NCBI GenBank assembly: GCA_002721175.1
Contig: PBJR01000011.1
Location: 12,326-76,325 of the forward strand
From: Flavobacteriaceae bacterium
GTDB lineage: Bacteria; Bacteroidota; Bacteroidia; Flavobacteriales; Flavobacteriaceae
Length of the DNA: 64,000 nucleotides
Direction: 5' to 3'
The notes below the pieces were generated by a model that had not been told where the DNA came from, ran no database searches, and saw only the letters and a program-made list of their open reading frames with translations. Numbering within the stretch: the stretch's first letter is position 1; each line of letters begins with the position of its first letter. Of the stretch, positions 63,532 to 64,000 are shown piece after piece. Both the position numbers and the translations under genes were made by a program.

Positions 63532-64000
63532 TTAAAACCAATAACCTAAATTTATAAAAAATCCGTTAAAATTATTTTTTACAGACCAATGATATTTTAG
63601 CTCTATTGGACCAAAAAGTGTTTCCAAACCATATCCGAGTGAATATCCATTGTATGTTGGTATCTTCAACCAATCTCCACTTAGAAAAATATTATTGCCT
63701 ATGTTAGAGAAATTACCGCTAAAGTTCAAATGATGTCGCTTTGTAAATTCATAGTCTGCCACGAAATTAGCTTTAATAAAACTATTCCCTGAGAGGCTAA
63801 AAAAATCATAGCCAAATAAATTGAAATAATTATTTGGTGAATTGTGTGAATAGCCACCAAGTCCAAAGTTTAAACTCGTTATATTATCATTACCTATTCT
63901 AAAGCCACTATCTAAGCCAATTAGAAAAGAAATATTCCTCTTAAATGAAAAAGCTTTTGATAAATTAGTTCTTATATTAAAAAATTGGCTGAAATCATCA
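63532..64000 (-). CDS. C-terminal part of a patatin-like outer-membrane phospholipase (partial)
   Basis: The minus-strand frame stays open from the stop at 63532 to the end of the window, so about 155 C-terminal residues are visible and the start lies beyond it. The sequence is a run of amphipathic beta strands ending in GYWF, an outer-membrane barrel terminus. The stretch GYDFFSLSGNSFIKANF followed by DYEFTKRHHLNFSGNFSN matches the barrel end of Bacteroidota patatin-like phospholipases with a BamA-like C-terminal domain. The patatin catalytic domain itself is not in the window, so the enzymatic part is inferred. A GTG inside the frame near 63762 is not a start. Confidence 0.75.
   Translation of the reverse strand, partial: DDFSQFFNIRTNLSKAFSFKRNISFLIGLDSGFRIGNDNITSLNFGLGGYSHNSPNNYFNLFGYDFFSLSGNSFIKANFVADYEFTKRHHLNFSGNFSNIGNNIFLSGDWLKIPTYNGYSLGYGLETLFGPIELKYHWSVKNNFNGFFINLGYWF

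Overview
The window is a compact, AT-rich, low-GC chromosomal segment from a bacterium of the phylum Bacteroidota, almost certainly a marine-type member of the Flavobacteriaceae. The evidence is the gliding genes gldB, gldC, gldD and gldE, two proteins with type IX secretion (T9SS) type B C-terminal sorting domains, a PorP/SprF-like protein, two TonB-dependent receptors with N-terminal carboxypeptidase-regulatory-like domains, and -7 promoter elements of the Bacteroidota form TANNTTTG. About 50 protein genes fill the window. No gap without a gene exceeds 300 bases. I saw no rRNA, tRNA, CRISPR array, insertion sequence or prophage.

Layout. 1-7.1 kb: purH, then the rod-shape operon mreB-mreC-mreD-mrdA-rodA. 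7.1-13.6 kb (minus): a giant secreted T9SS protein, gldB and gldC. 13.8-15.2 kb: nadE and a LuxR-type regulator whose receiver domain lacks the phosphoacceptor Asp. 15.2-19.9 kb (minus): dnaG with a degenerate zinc ribbon, a polyprenyl diphosphate synthase, and a helical protein of unknown function. 20.0-24.3 kb: leuA-leuC-leuD-leuB, closed by a strong bidirectional terminator. 24.3-26.5 kb (minus): RNase G, a 29-residue basic protein and an HU protein. 26.6-30.1 kb: mutY-ssb-gldE-gldD. 30.0-31.1 kb (minus): thiL. 31.2-33.9 kb: two cell-envelope lipoproteins. 34.0-40.9 kb: a complete suf iron-sulfur operon (sufA, B, C, D, S, a lipoprotein, sufE, a DUF59 gene, a DUF2480 gene). 40.9-42.1 kb (minus): hflX. 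42.3-49.6 kb: a secreted multidomain T9SS protein with PorP/SprF and OmpA/PD40 partners. 49.6-58.7 kb: two TonB receptors, a DUF5689 lipoprotein, a secreted endonuclease/exonuclease/phosphatase-family protein and two small membrane proteins. 58.8-64.0 kb (minus): pgi, an M23 peptidase, a tryptophan 2,3-dioxygenase, a DUF3108 protein and the C-terminal end of a patatin-like outer-membrane protein.

How the parts fit. The envelope theme is strong: cell-wall elongation, gliding/T9SS core components, T9SS cargo and its likely outer-membrane partner, and nutrient uptake through TonB receptors. The rest is housekeeping (purine, leucine, NAD and thiamine cofactor synthesis, Fe-S assembly, replication and repair). 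No clearly undescribed multi-gene defence or mobile system is visible. The most interesting points are the metal-ligand-less DnaG zinc ribbon, the receiver domain without its Asp, a 12-bp direct repeat at 20-bp spacing in front of the T9SS cargo operon, a candidate nucleic-acid/phosphoester uptake cluster, the tiny basic protein beside HU, and a lipoprotein gene embedded in the suf operon.
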